Counted from the first letter of the stretch, positions 16,904 to 25,911 are shown. The stretch: DNA of 64,000 nucleotides from Parenemella sanctibonifatiensis (GCF_002250565.1 NZ_NMVJ01000001.1:806001-870000); one strand, 5' to 3'. The notes: generated by a model from the letters alone, not told the origin. Made by a program: numbers and translations.

Positions 16904-17973
16904 GCCTTGTCAGCTCCTTGGTAGATACCGGCCTCGCCGAAGACGTGAGCCAACTTGTTGGCGCCGAGCACGAGGATGACTGCCAGCACGCCCTTGACCA
17001 GGCCGACTGCGGCGGACTCGCCCCAGCCACCGGCCACGATGCCGTTGTTGTAGACGTAGGTGTCGAGCACTTCTGATGCTTGTATACCCACGGCGTTCTG
17101 CTGCAGCTGAATCTGTTCGAAGCCGACCGACAGGATGTCGCCGATACGCAGGATCAGCAGCAGGATGATGACCGGACGGATGCCGGGCAGGGTGACATTC
17201 CACAGCTGCGACCACTTGGAGGCGCCGTCCACGGCTGCCGCCTCGTACAGCTCAGCATCAATGCCTGCCAGCGCCGCCAGGAAGAGAATGGTGCCCCAGC
17301 CCGCACTCTTCCAGATGTCCTGGATGATCAGCAGCGGCTTGAACACATCCGGGTTGCCGATGATGTTCGGCTCACCCAGGTCGAGCCCGGCCATGCCGTG
17401 CCACAGCGGGCCGTTGTAGCCGAGGATGCTCTGGAACAGTGCCACCACGACCACCCACGAGAGGAAGTGCGGGAGGTAAAGAATCGACTGCACGATCCGC
17501 TTGGCAGTCTGGTTCATCATCGCGTTCATCAGCAGCGCCAGGATGATCGGCGCCGGGAACGTGAAGACCAGCTGCAGGAACGTGATGATCATGGTGTTGG
17601 CCAGCGCGTTCAGGAACTGTGGATCACCGTTGAAGATGATCTCGAAGTTCTCGAAGCCCACCCAGTCGGACTCCAGGATGCCGATGAACGGCTGGTAGTC
17701 CTTGAAGGCGATCACGTTGCCCAACAGGGGCAAGTAATGGAACGTGACGAAGTAGATCACGCCCGGGAGGGCGAACAGCAGCAGTGGCCAGTCATTGCGG
17801 AACCGGGCTGCGAAACTCTTCTTGCGGGGGTTCTCGAGAAGGGCAATGCCAGTCGGCTTCTTGTCCTTCTTCCCGCGCTTCTTCTTGGTCGACGTGGCAT
17901 CGTCCAACGCGTCGGGTGCGTCTTCGCGCTTGTCAACTGCTGAACCAGCAGTACGCGGATCAATAGCGGTCAT
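16900..17973 (-). CDS. Carbohydrate ABC transporter permease, LplB/MalF type
   Basis: About 357 aa from ATG 17973 (MTAIDPRTAG). The EAA motif reads YEAAAVDGASKWSQLWNVTLP. A charged, lysine-rich N-terminal segment (TKKKRGKKDKKP) precedes the first membrane helix (PLLLFALPGVIYFVTF). The frame can be extended 24 codons to a GTG at 18045. I prefer 17973 because the extension has no family resemblance, although its Shine-Dalgarno (GGGGGT) is mediocre. It heads the locus: a promoter and palindrome lie at 18173-18210. Together with the gene at 15914 it forms the importer channel served by up to four binding proteins. Confidence 0.92.
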   Translation of the reverse strand: MTAIDPRTAGSAVDKREDAPDALDDATSTKKKRGKKDKKPTGIALLENPRKKSFAARFRNDWPLLLFALPGVIYFVTFHYLPLLGNVIAFKDYQPFIGILESDWVGFENFEIIFNGDPQFLNALANTMIITFLQLVFTFPAPIILALLMNAMMNQTAKRIVQSILYLPHFLSWVVVVALFQSILGYNGPLWHGMAGLDLGEPNIIGNPDVFKPLLIIQDIWKSAGWGTILFLAALAGIDAELYEAAAVDGASKWSQLWNVTLPGIRPVIILLLILRIGDILSVGFEQIQLQQNAVGIQASEVLDTYVYNNGIVAGGWGESAAVGLVKGVLAVILVLGANKLAHVFGEAGIYQGADKA

Positions 17974-18172
17974 GTGAGACCCCCATCGAGTCGCCGACGT
18001 TGCAGGCTGCTCCGGGGCACGGCCCCTCCCTTCCTGATCCTTCACACCGAACCGTCCGTGGATCGGCGTGCTCGCACCCTACGGAGCGAACCGATTCTTG
18101 GCAATGGCGTGAAACAACTTCGTCACGCAACCGTTACTGCCGTAGAACACGGTTTCCCGTAGGACACTCCGC

Positions 18173-18210
18173 ACAGTACCCCAGGGTGGGGCATGTGGCC
18201 AACGATTGGC
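18173..18210 (-). promoter_or_regulatory. Candidate promoter with overlapping palindrome for the sugar ABC locus
   Basis: On the minus strand TTGGCC (18197-18202), an 18-bp spacer and TACTGT (18173-18178) resemble a sigma-70-type promoter. The perfect palindrome GCCAA-CGA-TTGGC at 18198-18210 overlaps the -35 box and looks like an operator. The leader to the ATG is about 190 nt. Confidence 0.45.
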
Positions 18211-18271
18211 ATCAACCCGGACCTGAGGTGAGACCCGGAAGGGACGGTCGTGCGGTCCTTCAACGGGGCCG

Positions 18272-19279
18272 TCAGGCAAGCGCGTCATAGCGCTCGGCGG
18301 GCACCTCGCGCTCCAAGGTCCCGTCGCGGAAAAAGCTCACCACGTCGTCCACGGCGGCCCGCCCCATCAGGGACACCTCGGTGCCGATGGAGCCCGCAAT
18401 GTGCGGCGTCAGCACGACGTTGGGCAGCTCCCACAGCGGCGAGTCGGCGACTGGCGGCTCGGGCCAGGTCACGTCCAGGACCGCCTCGAACCGACCGGTC
18501 TGCAGCTCAGCGATCATGGCCTGCTCGTCCACGAGTGCGCCGCGCGCGGTGTTGATGAAGGTGGCGCCGTCACGCATCGCCCGAAACGCGGCCGCATCCA
18601 CCATCCCCTCGGTCGACTTCAGCCACGGGGCGTGCAGTGAGACCACGTCGCTGCGACTCATCAGGTCGGGCAGCTCGCGTACCAGCGTGACCCCCAGCTC
18701 GGCCGCGGTGGCCTCGTCGACGTAGGGGTCGTAGAGGCACAGGTCCAGGGTGAAACGGGACAGCCGCTCCATCACCATCCGTCCGATCGTGGAGGCGCCG
18801 ATGATGCCGACGGTCCGGTGCGCGATGCCGTCAGTGACGTGCGGCGGCACCATCTGGCGGGCCTCACGGTATCGCCGCTGTTGGGCCCAGGTGTCCTTCA
18901 ACGCCAGCAGAATCACGCCGAGGGTGAACTCGGCCACCGGCACTGCGTTGACCCCGGCTTGGGCGGTCACCCGTACGCCGGCCGCGTACAGCGAGGGGTC
19001 GTAGACCGCCTTGATGCTGCCCGCGGTGTACGCCACCAGCTCCACCGGGGTGCCAGCCACCAGGTCCGCATCCAGTCGCGGCGTCCCCCAGCCGGCGACG
19101 ACGACCTTGGCCCGGGACAACTGCTCAGCGGTGGCGGGGTCGCGCCAGTCGATCTGACCCGAGGTCCGCTCCACCGGTGCCAGCGCCTCCAGGCGGGCCA
19201 GATCCTCGGGCCGCAGCACCTTTTCCTCCAGTCCTGCAGGCAGGGCGATGAGAATGATGGGTGCGGGCGAGGAGTGCAC
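18272..19279 (-). CDS. D-isomer-specific 2-hydroxyacid dehydrogenase family protein
   Basis: 335 aa, NAD(P)-dependent oxidoreductase fold. The nucleotide-binding loop is GIIGASTIGR, in the GxGxxG position but with Ala-Ser instead of Gly-x in the middle. The catalytic Arg is in NTARGALVDEQAM, the Glu in the WPEPP segment, and the His in LTPHIAGS. It is a hydroxypyruvate or phosphoglycerate dehydrogenase-like member; the substrate is not predictable. GTG start with GAGAGGC upstream. It lies 3' of the sugar locus promoter, on the same strand but upstream, with about 60 bp between its stop and that promoter. A role in metabolising the imported sugar acid is possible but only suggested by position. 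Confidence 0.88.
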   Translation of the reverse strand: MHSSPAPIILIALPAGLEEKVLRPEDLARLEALAPVERTSGQIDWRDPATAEQLSRAKVVVAGWGTPRLDADLVAGTPVELVAYTAGSIKAVYDPSLYAAGVRVTAQAGVNAVPVAEFTLGVILLALKDTWAQQRRYREARQMVPPHVTDGIAHRTVGIIGASTIGRMVMERLSRFTLDLCLYDPYVDEATAAELGVTLVRELPDLMSRSDVVSLHAPWLKSTEGMVDAAAFRAMRDGATFINTARGALVDEQAMIAELQTGRFEAVLDVTWPEPPVADSPLWELPNVVLTPHIAGSIGTEVSLMGRAAVDDVVSFFRDGTLEREVPAERYDALA

Positions 19280-19384
19280 AGTCGGGCCTCTCAGTCACGG
19301 TGGATGGTGTCTGGTCAATCTATCGCTGGCAGCGAGGAGAGGGAGGCATGGTCTGACCACTAGACTTCGGACAGGAGGGCAACG

Positions 19385-19861
19385 ATGTTCGACTGGATTC
19401 GGGACAACCCGTGGGCGGTGTGGCTGGCCGGCGCACTGGGCCTGAGCGCCCTGGAGTTGCTCTCCGGCGACTTCGTGCTGCTGATGCTGGCCGGCGGTGC
19501 GCTGGGCGGCACCCTGGCCGCAGTGCTGCTGCCCGGAGTGGTGTGGGCCCAGGTCATCATCGCGCTTGCCACGGCCACCCTGTTGTTGCTGCTGGTGCGC
19601 CCGGCGCTCAAGCGCCGGATGGCGCTGTCGAAGGGCTATCGGACCCTGCACGACCAGCTGCTCGGCGCGGAGGGACGCACCACCAGCGCGGTCGGCGAGG
19701 TTGACGGCACGGTCAAGATCGAGGGTCAGGACTGGACCGCTCGCCCGTACGTGCCGGGCACCACCATCGAGGCCGGGCAGCCAGTCGAAGTGTTGGGCGT
19801 GGAGGGTGTCGTCGCGCTGGTCCATCCGCTGCACCAGCCGCTGGACCCGGTGCGGGACTGA
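19385..19861 (+). CDS. NfeD-like membrane protein
   Basis: 158 aa. Two to three hydrophobic helices (residues about 10-75) are followed by a soluble OB-fold domain (residues about 95-145, with VGEVDGTVKIEGQDWTARPY). This is the short NfeD (NfeD1b) architecture, which partners SPFH/stomatin proteins in membrane organisation. AGGAGGG precedes the ATG. It is followed 35 bp later by the SPFH gene, the standard NfeD-stomatin pairing. Confidence 0.92.
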   Translation: MFDWIRDNPWAVWLAGALGLSALELLSGDFVLLMLAGGALGGTLAAVLLPGVVWAQVIIALATATLLLLLVRPALKRRMALSKGYRTLHDQLLGAEGRTTSAVGEVDGTVKIEGQDWTARPYVPGTTIEAGQPVEVLGVEGVVALVHPLHQPLDPVRD

Positions 19862-19884
19862 TCGGACGATTCGGGACCGACCAG

Positions 19885-19890
19885 TAGAGT
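19885..19890 (+). promoter_or_regulatory. Candidate -10 box of leaderless SPFH gene
   Basis: TAGAGT ends 6 nt before the ATG at 19897. No Shine-Dalgarno site precedes the ATG, so a second, leaderless transcript is possible. Confidence 0.4.
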
Positions 19891-19896
19891 GCGGTC

Positions 19897-21159
19897 ATGG
19901 AGTACGTTCTGCTCGTCCTTCTCGCAGTCCTGGTCATCGGCGCCCTGATCTCCTCGATCCGACTGGTACGCCAGCAACAGGTCTTCCTGGTCGAACGGCT
20001 GGGCAAATACCACGGGCCGCCGTTGGACCCGGGGCTGCACCTGATCGTGCCGTTCGTGGACAAGGTCCGCTACAAGCTCGACATGCGTGAGGCCGTGGTG
20101 CCGTTCCCGCCGCAGGGAGTGATCACCGAGGACAACCTGATGGTGTCGATCGACTCGGTCATCTACTACCAGATCATGGATCCGGAGCGGGCTGCGTACG
20201 AGGCGCAGAACTACATCCAGGCCATCGAACAGCTCACCCAGACCACGCTGCGCAACATCATCGGCGGCCTGGACCTGGAACAGACGTTGACCAGCCGCGA
20301 GGAGATCAACGCCCAGCTGCGGGCCGTCCTCGACGACGCCACCGGCAAGTGGGGCATCAAGGTCAACCGCGTCGAGCTGCGCTCCATCGAACCACCGGCC
20401 ACCATCCGCGATGCCATGGAGAAGGGCGCCCGCGCCGAACGCGACAAGCGCGCCCAGATCCTGCTGGCCGAGGGCCAGCGGCAATCCCAGATCCTGTCGG
20501 CCGGCGGTGATCGGGAGTCCGCGATCCTGAGGGCGCAGGGTGAACGCGAGGCCGCCGTGCTGCGAGCCCAGGCCGATCGGCAGTCCTCGATGCTGCGGGC
20601 CGAAGGTGAGGCCCAGGCCATCTCGACGGTGTTCAACGCGATCCATGCCGGCAAGCCGGACCAGGCGCTGCTGAGCTATCAGTACCTGCAGATGATGCCG
20701 CAGCTGGCGAAGGGTGATTCCAACAAGATGTGGATCATTCCCAGCGAGGTCACCCAGGCCCTGCAGGGCATCGGCGGCCAGCTCAAGGAGGGCCTGTCGG
20801 GGGTGCCGCAGAAGACCGAAGGCGAGTTCCAGGCGCCCGAGAAGATCGACGTCTTCAAGGAGATCCAGGAGCAGTCCAAGGCCGACGAGGCCAAGACCAG
20901 GGCCACCGTGGACCAGGCGATCGCCGAGGCCAAGCAGATCGAGAACGCCGGCACCTCGCCCAAGCCGAAGAAGAAGTCCTCGCTGAGCCGGGGCGTCCTG
21001 GACGCCAAGGGGCCAGCGGGGATCGGCACCGGGGGACCGGAGACGCCGGCACCCGAACAGAGTGCGCCCGCACCGCAGAGCCAACCCCAGTTCGACCCCG
21101 GGCAGGCTCCCTACGATCCGGGCCAGCCGTACGGGCAGGGCCAGCCGCCGCAGCGCTGA
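19897..21159 (+). CDS. SPFH/Band 7 (stomatin-like) membrane protein
   Basis: 420 aa. One N-terminal membrane helix (VLLVLLAVLVIGALISSI) is followed by the SPFH domain starting at VRQQQVFLVERLGKYHGPPL. A long Ala/Glu/Arg-rich coiled coil follows (residues about 180-250, with repeats of ESAILRAQGEREAAVLRAQ), which drives oligomerisation into cage-like microdomain scaffolds. The last 60 residues are a Pro/Gln-rich tail (DPGQPYGQGQPPQ) not found in the core family. Encoded with NfeD. The convergent hrpB ends 18 bp further on. Confidence 0.94.
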   Translation: MEYVLLVLLAVLVIGALISSIRLVRQQQVFLVERLGKYHGPPLDPGLHLIVPFVDKVRYKLDMREAVVPFPPQGVITEDNLMVSIDSVIYYQIMDPERAAYEAQNYIQAIEQLTQTTLRNIIGGLDLEQTLTSREEINAQLRAVLDDATGKWGIKVNRVELRSIEPPATIRDAMEKGARAERDKRAQILLAEGQRQSQILSAGGDRESAILRAQGEREAAVLRAQADRQSSMLRAEGEAQAISTVFNAIHAGKPDQALLSYQYLQMMPQLAKGDSNKMWIIPSEVTQALQGIGGQLKEGLSGVPQKTEGEFQAPEKIDVFKEIQEQSKADEAKTRATVDQAIAEAKQIENAGTSPKPKKKSSLSRGVLDAKGPAGIGTGGPETPAPEQSAPAPQSQPQFDPGQAPYDPGQPYGQGQPPQR

Positions 21160-21177
21160 GCTGCGGTGCCGACGGAA

Positions 21178-23634
21178 TCAGCGACCGGACCTGCTGGTGC
21201 CCTTGCGCGGCGGCGCGGTCAGCGGATCCTCGGGCCAGGGATGTTTGCTGTAGCGGCCGCGATTCTCGGCGCGCACCGCGGGGTAGGCGTTCACCCAGAA
21301 CGATGCGAGGTCGTCGGTCACCGCGAGCGGACGCCCTGCCGGTGACAGCAGGTGCAGCAACACCGGCACCCGCCCGTCGACAATCCGGGGCGTGTCGAGC
21401 AGTCCGAAGCATTCCTGCAACTTGACCGGCAGCACCACTCGCTCGGTCGGCAGCTCGGGATAGTCCAGCCGGATCCGCGACCCGGTCGGCACCTGCAACC
21501 GTTCCGGCGCCAACGTGTCGAACTGACTGGCGGCCGGCCACGGCAGCAGTCGCCGCAGGGCCGCCACCAGGTCAATCCGAGATGCGGCGACCCCGCGAGC
21601 CAGGTCACCCAGCTCGGGACCGAGCCATTCCTCGGCCCGCTGCACCAAAGCCTCATCATCGACCTGCGGCCATGGCTCTCCCAGCTGGTCGCGCAGCAGC
21701 GCGAGTCGGCGCCGCAGCCGCTCCACCTCCTCACCCCAGCCCAGCACCTCGGGCAGACCTCGGTCGGCCAGTGCCCGGCGTGCCGCTTCCCGGCCCTGGT
21801 CAGCGGTCGGCTGCACCGGCGTGCTCGACAGCTCTATCACGCCCAGGCGCACGGTGCTGCGCGCCGTCACCCGGCCGCCGGACCAGGTGGCCTGGCTGGC
21901 CTCGCTCAGCAGTGCTGACCCCAGGTCGGTGGCCGCCACCTCGGTCAGCGGGACCGCCGCCCGGATCACGGCCCTCTCCCCTACCCGACCGATCTGCGCC
22001 ACCGCCAGCCATTGCTGGCCGTGGAGTCTGGACTTCGGCGGCAGCGATCCGGCCGTCCCCGACGCCAACAGATAGTCATCGCCATCCCTGCGTCGCCGCG
22101 CGATCCGGTCCGGGAACGCGGCGGTCACCACGGTCGCCACCAACTCATCGTCCTCGAGCCCGGTCGGCCGCGGGTGGTGGTCGACCAGCCGGGTCAGTCG
22201 GGTGGATTCGACCTGTAATTGTCGACTCGCCGGTGCGCGCCACGCGCCGACCAGGTCGGCTCCGGCCGGGCGTACGTCCGAGGACAACAAGGCCACCACC
22301 TCGGCGGCCTGCCTGGTGCCGACCGACGCCGCGGTCTCCAGCAGGGCGCGCCCGAGCCTGGGCTCCACCGGCAGCCCCGCCAGGCGTCGGCCCAGCACGG
22401 TCGGCTGCTCGTCCTCGTCCAGCGCCGCCAAACTGCGCAGGGTCTGGGTCGCGGCCTCCATGGCAGCCGGGTTCGGGGCGTCGGGCAGCGCCAGCCCCAC
22501 ACCCCGGGGCGCACCCCAGACGGCCAGGTCCAGGGCGGTCTGGGTGAGGTCAGCAGTGAGGATCTCGGGGGTGGTGAAGGGCCTCATGCCGACCCAGTCG
22601 CTCTCCGGGAAGCACCGCACCGCCAGTCCTGGGCCGAGTCGCGCGGCCCGACCGGAGCGCTGTTCGGCAGAGGATCGTGCCTCGGAGACCGTCACCAGCC
22701 CGGTCATCGCCCGTCCCGCGTCATGACGCGGTTCCCGGGCCAAGCCGGAGTCCACCACTGCGCGTACGCCGGGCACGGTCAGCGCCGACTCGGCGAGCGA
22801 GGTCGCCACGATCACCCGCGGATCGGAACGGGCCAGCACCTCGTTCTGGGCCGCCGGCGCCAGCGATCCGTGAAGCACCTGCACCGGCACGCCGTGGGTC
22901 CGGACCCGATCGGCCACCTCGTCGCATTCCCGGGCGCCGGGCGCGAACACCAGCACGGCGCTGTCGGTCTCGGCGAGCGCGGCAACGGCCTGTCCGGCGA
23001 GATGGTCCAGGAACGGCCGGGTCAGGCCGCGCTGGTCCAGTCGCTGCGGACCGGGCGCCCAGCGGATCACCAGCGGGTGCAGGTCCGCGGCCACCGACAA
23101 CACCGGCGCGCCGCCCAGCAGGTCGGCCCAGCGGGTGGCGTCCAGGGTCGCGGACATCACCACCAGTGCCAGGTCGGGGCGTAGTTCGCGCAGCTCGGCC
23201 ACCATCGCGAAGGCCAGATCGGTCTCGATGGCGCGCTCGTGCACCTCGTCCAGCACCACCGCATCGATGCCCTCGAGGTCCGGAGCAGTCAACAACCGTC
23301 GCAGCAGTACGCCGGCCGTGCAGAACTCCACCCGGGTCCGCGCCGAGACGGCTTGGTCGCCGCGCACAACGAAACCGACCTCGTCACCGAGTGTGGTCGC
23401 CGACAGTTGGGCGAGTCGCCGAGCGCCCGCGCGGGCAGCGATCCGGCGGGGTTGGGTCACCACGACCTTGCCGTCGACGAGGTTCGCCAAGGCAGGCGGG
23501 ACCAGCGTGGTCTTGCCGGTGCCCGGCGGCGCGTGGACGACCGCCACACCGCCATCCGCGAGGGCCGCCGTCAGCCCCGGCAACGCTTCCCGGACCGGCA
23601 ACCCGGCACCGATGGCAGCGAGATCGAAGGGCAT
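21178..23634 (-). CDS. hrpB: ATP-dependent RNA helicase HrpB
   Basis: 818 aa from ATG 23634, close to the usual 800-820 aa. DEAH-type helicase: Walker A PPGTGKTTLV near residue 37, DEVHER (motif II), MSATLDA (motif III) and QRSGRAARLGPG (motif VI). The C-terminal HrpB domain follows, ending in a strongly basic tail. The open frame runs on to 23985, but those extra 117 codons overlap the HAD gene and have no family resemblance. Bacterial HrpB function is not well defined; roles in RNA processing are proposed. The only candidate neighbour in the same operon is the HAD gene, which starts upstream and ends 20 bp before it. Confidence 0.94.
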   Translation of the reverse strand: MPFDLAAIGAGLPVREALPGLTAALADGGVAVVHAPPGTGKTTLVPPALANLVDGKVVVTQPRRIAARAGARRLAQLSATTLGDEVGFVVRGDQAVSARTRVEFCTAGVLLRRLLTAPDLEGIDAVVLDEVHERAIETDLAFAMVAELRELRPDLALVVMSATLDATRWADLLGGAPVLSVAADLHPLVIRWAPGPQRLDQRGLTRPFLDHLAGQAVAALAETDSAVLVFAPGARECDEVADRVRTHGVPVQVLHGSLAPAAQNEVLARSDPRVIVATSLAESALTVPGVRAVVDSGLAREPRHDAGRAMTGLVTVSEARSSAEQRSGRAARLGPGLAVRCFPESDWVGMRPFTTPEILTADLTQTALDLAVWGAPRGVGLALPDAPNPAAMEAATQTLRSLAALDEDEQPTVLGRRLAGLPVEPRLGRALLETAASVGTRQAAEVVALLSSDVRPAGADLVGAWRAPASRQLQVESTRLTRLVDHHPRPTGLEDDELVATVVTAAFPDRIARRRRDGDDYLLASGTAGSLPPKSRLHGQQWLAVAQIGRVGERAVIRAAVPLTEVAATDLGSALLSEASQATWSGGRVTARSTVRLGVIELSSTPVQPTADQGREAARRALADRGLPEVLGWGEEVERLRRRLALLRDQLGEPWPQVDDEALVQRAEEWLGPELGDLARGVAASRIDLVAALRRLLPWPAASQFDTLAPERLQVPTGSRIRLDYPELPTERVVLPVKLQECFGLLDTPRIVDGRVPVLLHLLSPAGRPLAVTDDLASFWVNAYPAVRAENRGRYSKHPWPEDPLTAPPRKGTSRSGR

Positions 23635-23653
23635 CCGGCCAGTCTGCCACCGG

Positions 23654-24307
23654 TCAGTCAGCCACGAAGGCGACCGCCTGCCATCCGAAGGCCTGCGCCG
23701 CGGTGACGTTGTCCTCCCGGTCGTCGGTGAACACCACCGCCGATCGCTCGAGCGGATGTCCCGCCCGAGCTTCGATCGCGGCATGTGCGGCGGCGTACGC
23801 CCGAGGGTCAGGCTTGGCGACGCCCAACTCGGCGCTGTTGAGCACGGAGTCGACGAGGTGTGCCAGCCCGACCTGACGCATCTCGTTCGCGACGTTGTCG
23901 GTGCCGTTGGTGAAGACGAACACGGGAGTGCCGATAGCGTCCAGCTCCTCGATGAGGTCGGCCGTCTCGCGGATCGGCATCCCACGGTGGTCCTCCCAGC
24001 GGCGCAACGCCGCCAGCGCGGACTCCGGCTCAGCGCCGAGCTCTACCAGTTTGCGGTGGCTGAGATCGGCCCATTCAGCAAAGCTCGTGTCGCCGACCAC
24101 AACCTTGGCCATGACGTCTGGCGCGAACAGGACTCCGACGAACTGCTCGGATTCCAACCCGAGGGAGTTCGCCGCGAGTCGGGTCGGTTCAGTGTCGAAC
24201 TCGCGCACGACACCGTCGAGGTCGAAGACAACGGCGTCCGCCGCCAGCGCCAAGGTGCGGACCCGATTCAGAACGGCGGCGAAACGGGGCACCTCCTGAC
24301 TGCTCAC
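23654..24307 (-). CDS. HAD-superfamily hydrolase (subfamily IA)
   Basis: 217 aa. Motif I VVFDLDGVV contains the nucleophile Asp and the acid/base Asp. Motif II is VFTNGT, the motif III lysine is in GVAKPDP, and the motif IV acidic pair is in VVFTDDREDN. The cap is of the alpha-helical type. The substrate is a small phosphorylated metabolite, not identifiable. The GTG start overlaps the stop of the osmoprotectant binding-protein gene by 4 nt (GTGA), so it is translationally coupled to that operon. A function tied to compatible-solute metabolism, such as dephosphorylating a phosphorylated osmolyte, is an inference. Confidence 0.9.
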   Translation of the reverse strand: MSSQEVPRFAAVLNRVRTLALAADAVVFDLDGVVREFDTEPTRLAANSLGLESEQFVGVLFAPDVMAKVVVGDTSFAEWADLSHRKLVELGAEPESALAALRRWEDHRGMPIRETADLIEELDAIGTPVFVFTNGTDNVANEMRQVGLAHLVDSVLNSAELGVAKPDPRAYAAAHAAIEARAGHPLERSAVVFTDDREDNVTAAQAFGWQAVAFVAD

Positions 24308-25233
24308 AGCAGGCCGTTGGTCTCCAGCCAGTCCTTGGCGATCACCTCGGAGTTGGCTTGGTCGTTGACGCTGCGCGCGTTCATCTCCCGCAGCGCCTCG
24401 AGCGTCAGCAGGTCGGTCACCTGCTGGATCGCTGCGGCGGCCTCGTCGTCGATCCGTTCGGAAACCAGCGGGGTGACGTTCTGGGGCAGGATCAGCGACT
24501 CCGGATCCTCCAGCACGACCAGATTCTCGGTGTCGATGACCGGGCTGGCGGTGTAGATGTCGGCCAGGTTGGCGTCCCCGTCCAGCAGCGCCTTCACCGT
24601 CAGCGGGCCACCGGAATCCTCGACCGGCAACAGCGTGGCGCTCGCCCCGTAGACCGACTGCAGGCCGTCGGGACCGTAGGGCCGGGTGCCGAATTCGCTG
24701 TTGGCCGCGACGATCAGGTCGACTCCGGCCCCGGCCAGATCCGCCAACGAGGTCAAGCCGTGTTCCTCGCTGAAGGCCTGCGTGCAGACATAGGCGTCCT
24801 GGTCAGTCGCCGCCGCGTAAGGGAGCACCCGAAGCCCGGCCGGCGCGACCTCGGCGAGCGCAGCCTGGATCTCATCGGAGGTGGTGGCGCTGGTCTGGTC
24901 GTCGAAGTACTGGAGCAGGTTGCCGCCGTACTCGGGCAGCAGGTCGATCCGGCCTGCCTCCAACTCCGGCAGATACACCTCACGCTGACCGATCTGATAC
25001 TGCCGATCGACCTCGCGACCAGCCGCCTCGAGGATCTGGGCGTACAGCTCGGCAATGATCTCGTTGGAGTAGTACTGCTGCGATCCGATCACCAGTGGGC
25101 CGCCCTCGCCGCCACCGCTTCCGCCGCCGTCGCCGCCCGTGAGCGGGTCATTGTTCGAACAGCCGGCCGCGACCAGCGCCAGCCCGCCGACTCCGGCGAG
25201 CAGATGCCGTCGGGACAGGGAGGTGGGATACAT
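24304..25233 (-). CDS. Glycine betaine/osmoprotectant ABC transporter binding lipoprotein (OpuCC-like)
   Basis: 309 aa. A Tat-like SRRHLLAG, hydrophobic stretch and lipobox VAAGC (Cys near residue 25) anchor it outside the membrane. The OpuAC/ProX-type domain begins VIGSQQYYSNEIIAELYAQILE and contains the typical LPEYGGNLLQYF segment. It captures quaternary amines such as betaine, choline or carnitine; the exact ligand is not clear. Its start lies 18 nt downstream of the second permease gene. It is the fourth gene of the ATPase-permease-permease-binding protein operon. Confidence 0.93.
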   Translation of the reverse strand: MYPTSLSRRHLLAGVGGLALVAAGCSNNDPLTGGDGGGSGGGEGGPLVIGSQQYYSNEIIAELYAQILEAAGREVDRQYQIGQREVYLPELEAGRIDLLPEYGGNLLQYFDDQTSATTSDEIQAALAEVAPAGLRVLPYAAATDQDAYVCTQAFSEEHGLTSLADLAGAGVDLIVAANSEFGTRPYGPDGLQSVYGASATLLPVEDSGGPLTVKALLDGDANLADIYTASPVIDTENLVVLEDPESLILPQNVTPLVSERIDDEAAAAIQQVTDLLTLEALREMNARSVNDQANSEVIAKDWLETNGLL

Positions 25234-25251
25234 GAGGGGTCCTTTCGTCGG

Positions 25252-25911
25252 TCAGGCGAGTTGGTGGCCGATGCTGGTGCGTTTCAGCGCGGCGCCTGCC
25301 GCCACGAAGACGATCTCCGAGACGAGTGCCAATCCCATCACGAGGATGGAGCCGGCCAGCATCTGGGGGTAGTCGTTGGCCTTCAGTCCGGTGAAGATGT
25401 AGCCGCCGAGGCCGCCACCACCCACGTACGCCGCCAACGTCGCGGTGGCAATGATCTGCAGCATGGCGCTGCGGGTCGATCCGACCAGCAGCGGCAGCCC
25501 GAGTGGGATCTCGACCTTGGTCATCACCTGCAGTTCGGTCATGCCCGTGGCGCGGGCGGCATCGACCACGCGCCGGTCCACCGCTTCCACGCCGGAATAG
25601 GCACCGGCCAGCAGGCTGGGCAGCGCCAACACGACCAAGGCAATCGTCGGGGCAGCAATCCCGACGCCCAGCCACAGCCCCAGCAGGGTCAACAGACCCA
25701 GCGTCGGGAGAGCTCGGGCGGCGCCGGCGCTGGCGACCGCAATCTCGCGGCCCTTGCCGGTGTGGCCGATCCACCAGCCCAGCGGGATGCCGATGACCGC
25801 CGCGATGGCCAGCACCAACAGGCTGTAGAGCACGTGTTCGGCCACCCGACCCCAGATCTCGGCAGCGGGTTGGGAGCCGATCCAACCGAAGGCTTCGGAC
25901 ACGATCCTCAT
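25252..25911 (-). CDS. Osmoprotectant ABC transporter permease (OpuCD-like)
   Basis: 219 aa with five to six membrane segments. EAA-type loop: VVDAARATGMTELQVMTKVEIPLGLPLL. It overlaps the upstream permease gene by 4 nt (25908-25911, ATGA). It pairs with the gene at 25908-26573 to form the channel. Confidence 0.93.
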   Translation of the reverse strand: MRIVSEAFGWIGSQPAAEIWGRVAEHVLYSLLVLAIAAVIGIPLGWWIGHTGKGREIAVASAGAARALPTLGLLTLLGLWLGVGIAAPTIALVVLALPSLLAGAYSGVEAVDRRVVDAARATGMTELQVMTKVEIPLGLPLLVGSTRSAMLQIIATATLAAYVGGGGLGGYIFTGLKANDYPQMLAGSILVMGLALVSEIVFVAAGAALKRTSIGHQLA

